Assembly (NCBI RefSeq): GCF_002746455.1
Contig: NZ_NWUW01000004.1
Location: 280,556 to 344,555, forward strand
Direction: 5' to 3'
From: Bacillus fungorum
GTDB lineage: Bacteria; Bacillota; Bacilli; Bacillales; Bacillaceae_G
DNA length: 64,000 nucleotides
A program made the translations under genes and the position numbers. Under the pieces are notes generated by a model. It saw nothing but the letters and a program-made list of their open reading frames with translations, was not told the DNA's origin and made no database searches. This document shows positions 63,105-64,000 of the stretch, piece after piece (position 1 is the stretch's first letter; each line of letters starts with the position of its first letter).

Positions 63105-63136
63105 TGGGCGTTTACGGGCAGTTAATGCGGGATAAA
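63105..63136 (-). repeat. Internally deleted bcr1 remnant
   Basis: GGGCGTTTACGGGCAGTTA joined to ATGCGGGATAAA equals an inner bcr1 segment fused to its outer end, read on the minus strand, with ~120 bases missing between. It lies between the Asp-box gene and the efflux pseudogene. Confidence 0.55.
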
Positions 63137-63192
63137 GATGGGGAGTTTGTTTCATACTAACATACAGATATTGCGCTTAAAGGAGCATTTGT

Positions 63193-63388
63193 ATGGGACA
63201 TTCACATGATCACGGTCATTCAAAAAATAAAAAAGCGTTACTAATTGCTTTCTTATTAACGACAAGTTTTATGATTGCTGAGGTAATTGGGGGATGTATT
63301 AAAGGACAAGTTTCATGTAGAACATGTCACCATTCAAGTAGAAATTGATGGTGAATTTCATCATAGTGAGACAACTTGCAAAGTATGA
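63193..63388 (+). pseudogene. Cation diffusion facilitator gene with large internal deletion
   Basis: The first ~35 codons give MGHSHDHGHSKNKKALLIAF and MIAEVIGG, the His-rich N-terminus and first helix of a CzcD-type zinc/cobalt exporter. The sequence then jumps, with a frame change, to EHVTIQVEIDGEFHHSETTC and KV-stop, the normal C-terminus. Some 700 bases encoding most membrane helices are gone, so it cannot work. Confidence 0.85.
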
Positions 63389-63532
63389 AAGAAAAAGGAT
63401 ACGAAAAAGTGTCATAACATTTTTCGCACAGCATACATATATATAATGTGGCCACAAATACTTTGTAAGGTAAATATTTCATGAGATTACTTTACTTATA
63501 AAGAATCATCTTTTATAATCAAAAGCGGTAAT

Positions 63533-63547
63533 CGATAAAGATTATCA
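63533..63547. promoter_or_regulatory. Fur box before fbpA
   Basis: CGATAAAGATTATCA matches 12 of 14 defined bases of TGATAAT-N-ATTATCA, and lies 35 bases before the fbpA start. Confidence 0.75.
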
Positions 63548-63581
63548 TTTTCAATGATCGTAGAAAGGAGTTTTTTTAAAG

Positions 63582-63752
63582 ATGAGTAGTCAACTCCGTT
63601 TTGCTGTTGAAAATCGTAAGAGGCATTTAATTGATGAGTTAATTGGGGCAGGTGTGTTTAAAATTCGTGACCGACAATTATACGAGCTGTCTTTAGAGGA
63701 ATTGGAAAAAGAGTACGAAGATATGGAAGATTATGCAGATATTCAGGCATAG
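63582..63752 (+). CDS. fbpA: FbpA-type Fur-regulated basic protein
   Basis: The 56-residue product (MSSQLRFAVENRKRHLIDEL, then GVFKIRDRQLYELSLEELEK) agrees with FbpA of Bacillus, a small protein of the iron-sparing response controlled by Fur. AAAGGAG is the ribosome site and a Fur box lies just upstream. The same frame stays open for 38 more codons after the TAG stop. Confidence 0.85.
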   Translation: MSSQLRFAVENRKRHLIDELIGAGVFKIRDRQLYELSLEELEKEYEDMEDYADIQA

Positions 63753-63869
63753 CTATATAGATTAGTAAAAGGTGATCTGGTTGGGATCGTATATACTGCA
63801 TTAGTTGTTTTAGGGACAATTGTGTTTATTATTAGAGGGAATCTGCTAAATAAGAGTACGACAAAGTGA
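63753..63869 (+). other. In-frame hydrophobic extension after the fbpA stop
   Basis: After the TAG, the frame reads LYRLVKGDLVGIVYTALVVL, GTIVFIIRGNLLNKSTTK and TGA, with one obvious membrane helix. There is no ATG, and no good ribosome site, so it is a separate small gene with an unusual start, a readthrough product, or a relic. Confidence 0.35.
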
Positions 63870-63875
63870 AGAAGG

Positions 63876-64000
63876 GCTGTCCCATAAGTCGGTGAAACCG
63901 ACTTATGGGCAGCCCTTTTTTTGCACAAAAAAATCGCCTTGTCCTGTATAATTGTAAGTAACCACACCAACAAAAACACGAAAGCAGAGGCGATTTTTTT
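63876..64000. mobile_element. Probable left end of an insertion sequence (IS1182-like)
   Basis: AAGGGCTGTCCCATAAGTCGG (63877 onward) is mirrored after GTGAA by CCGACTTATGGGCAGCCCTT, a hairpin of ~20 bp with one base missing in the right arm, followed by Ts. Then comes TATAAT (63947-63952) and a direct/inverted pair AAAAAATCGCCT ... AGGCGATTTTTT (63926-64000). IS elements of this type often carry such a terminator-like end before the transposase gene. The transposase would lie beyond the window. Confidence 0.45.

Noticed and set aside
63743..63979. 78-codon minus-strand open frame at the right end
   Set aside because: It runs across the hairpin of the presumed IS end and has no ribosome site or recognisable product.

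Overview
The window is a piece of a low-G+C Firmicute chromosome, almost certainly from the Bacillus cereus group (cereus/thuringiensis/anthracis-like). The evidence is a flagellar locus with a MogR-type motility repressor instead of a visible sigma-D/FlgM pair, several copies of a ~155-bp repeat that matches bcr1 of this group, an SspH spore protein, and a large accessory set typical of these genomes. All family assignments were made by reading the translations; no database search was run.

Positions 1-17016 carry the early and middle flagellar genes on the plus strand: the end of flgK, flgL, fliD, fliS and a small FliT-position protein, then flgB-flgC-fliE-fliF-fliG-fliH-fliI. A terminator follows fliI. 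A new promoter, overlapped by a MogR-box-like palindrome, then serves a fliJ-like gene, fliK, flgD, flgE and two uncharacterised genes. cheV and mogR come last. bcr1 copies sit between these units.

Positions 17017-31091 hold two flagellin genes, both on the minus strand and about 12 kb apart. Between them lies a glycosylation island: one plus-strand TPR glycosyltransferase and an eight-gene minus-strand operon, rmlA-rmlB-sugar aminotransferase-TPR/GT2 glycosyltransferase-WbqC-DegT-like PLP enzyme-(ATP-grasp + HAD fusion)-FkbM methyltransferase. This could make dTDP-4-keto-6-deoxyglucose, aminate it and decorate the product on flagellin. Upstream of rmlA are four tandem 176-bp repeats, each with a promoter-like sequence, next to an IS256-type transposase remnant. 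The island is the most likely place for undescribed biochemistry.

Positions 31350-41246 hold a lytic transglycosylase, the switch proteins (FliN-like, FliM, FliN), a FliO-like protein, the export gate fliP-fliQ-fliR-flhB-flhA, flhF without an adjacent flhG, and flgG.

From 41247 to the end the content is ordinary accessory chromosome: an FMN monooxygenase behind a perfect Fur box, a TrmB regulator with azlCD, a TetR regulator with its own palindrome and a membrane protein, a dienelactone hydrolase, an ABM monooxygenase, sspH, a divergent XRE-TPR regulator/MFS pair with shared operator-like repeats, a lipoprotein, a YfmQ-like protein, an SDR, a beta-lactamase-fold protein, a histidine phosphatase, a MarR/DUF3147 pair, a PP2C-like protein, asnB, an ECF sigma factor with a DUF4179 protein, and an Asp-box repeat protein. 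The last kilobase has a deleted cation-efflux gene, a Fur-box-controlled fbpA and what looks like the left end of an insertion sequence. I saw no rRNA or tRNA genes, CRISPR arrays or recognisable riboswitches.
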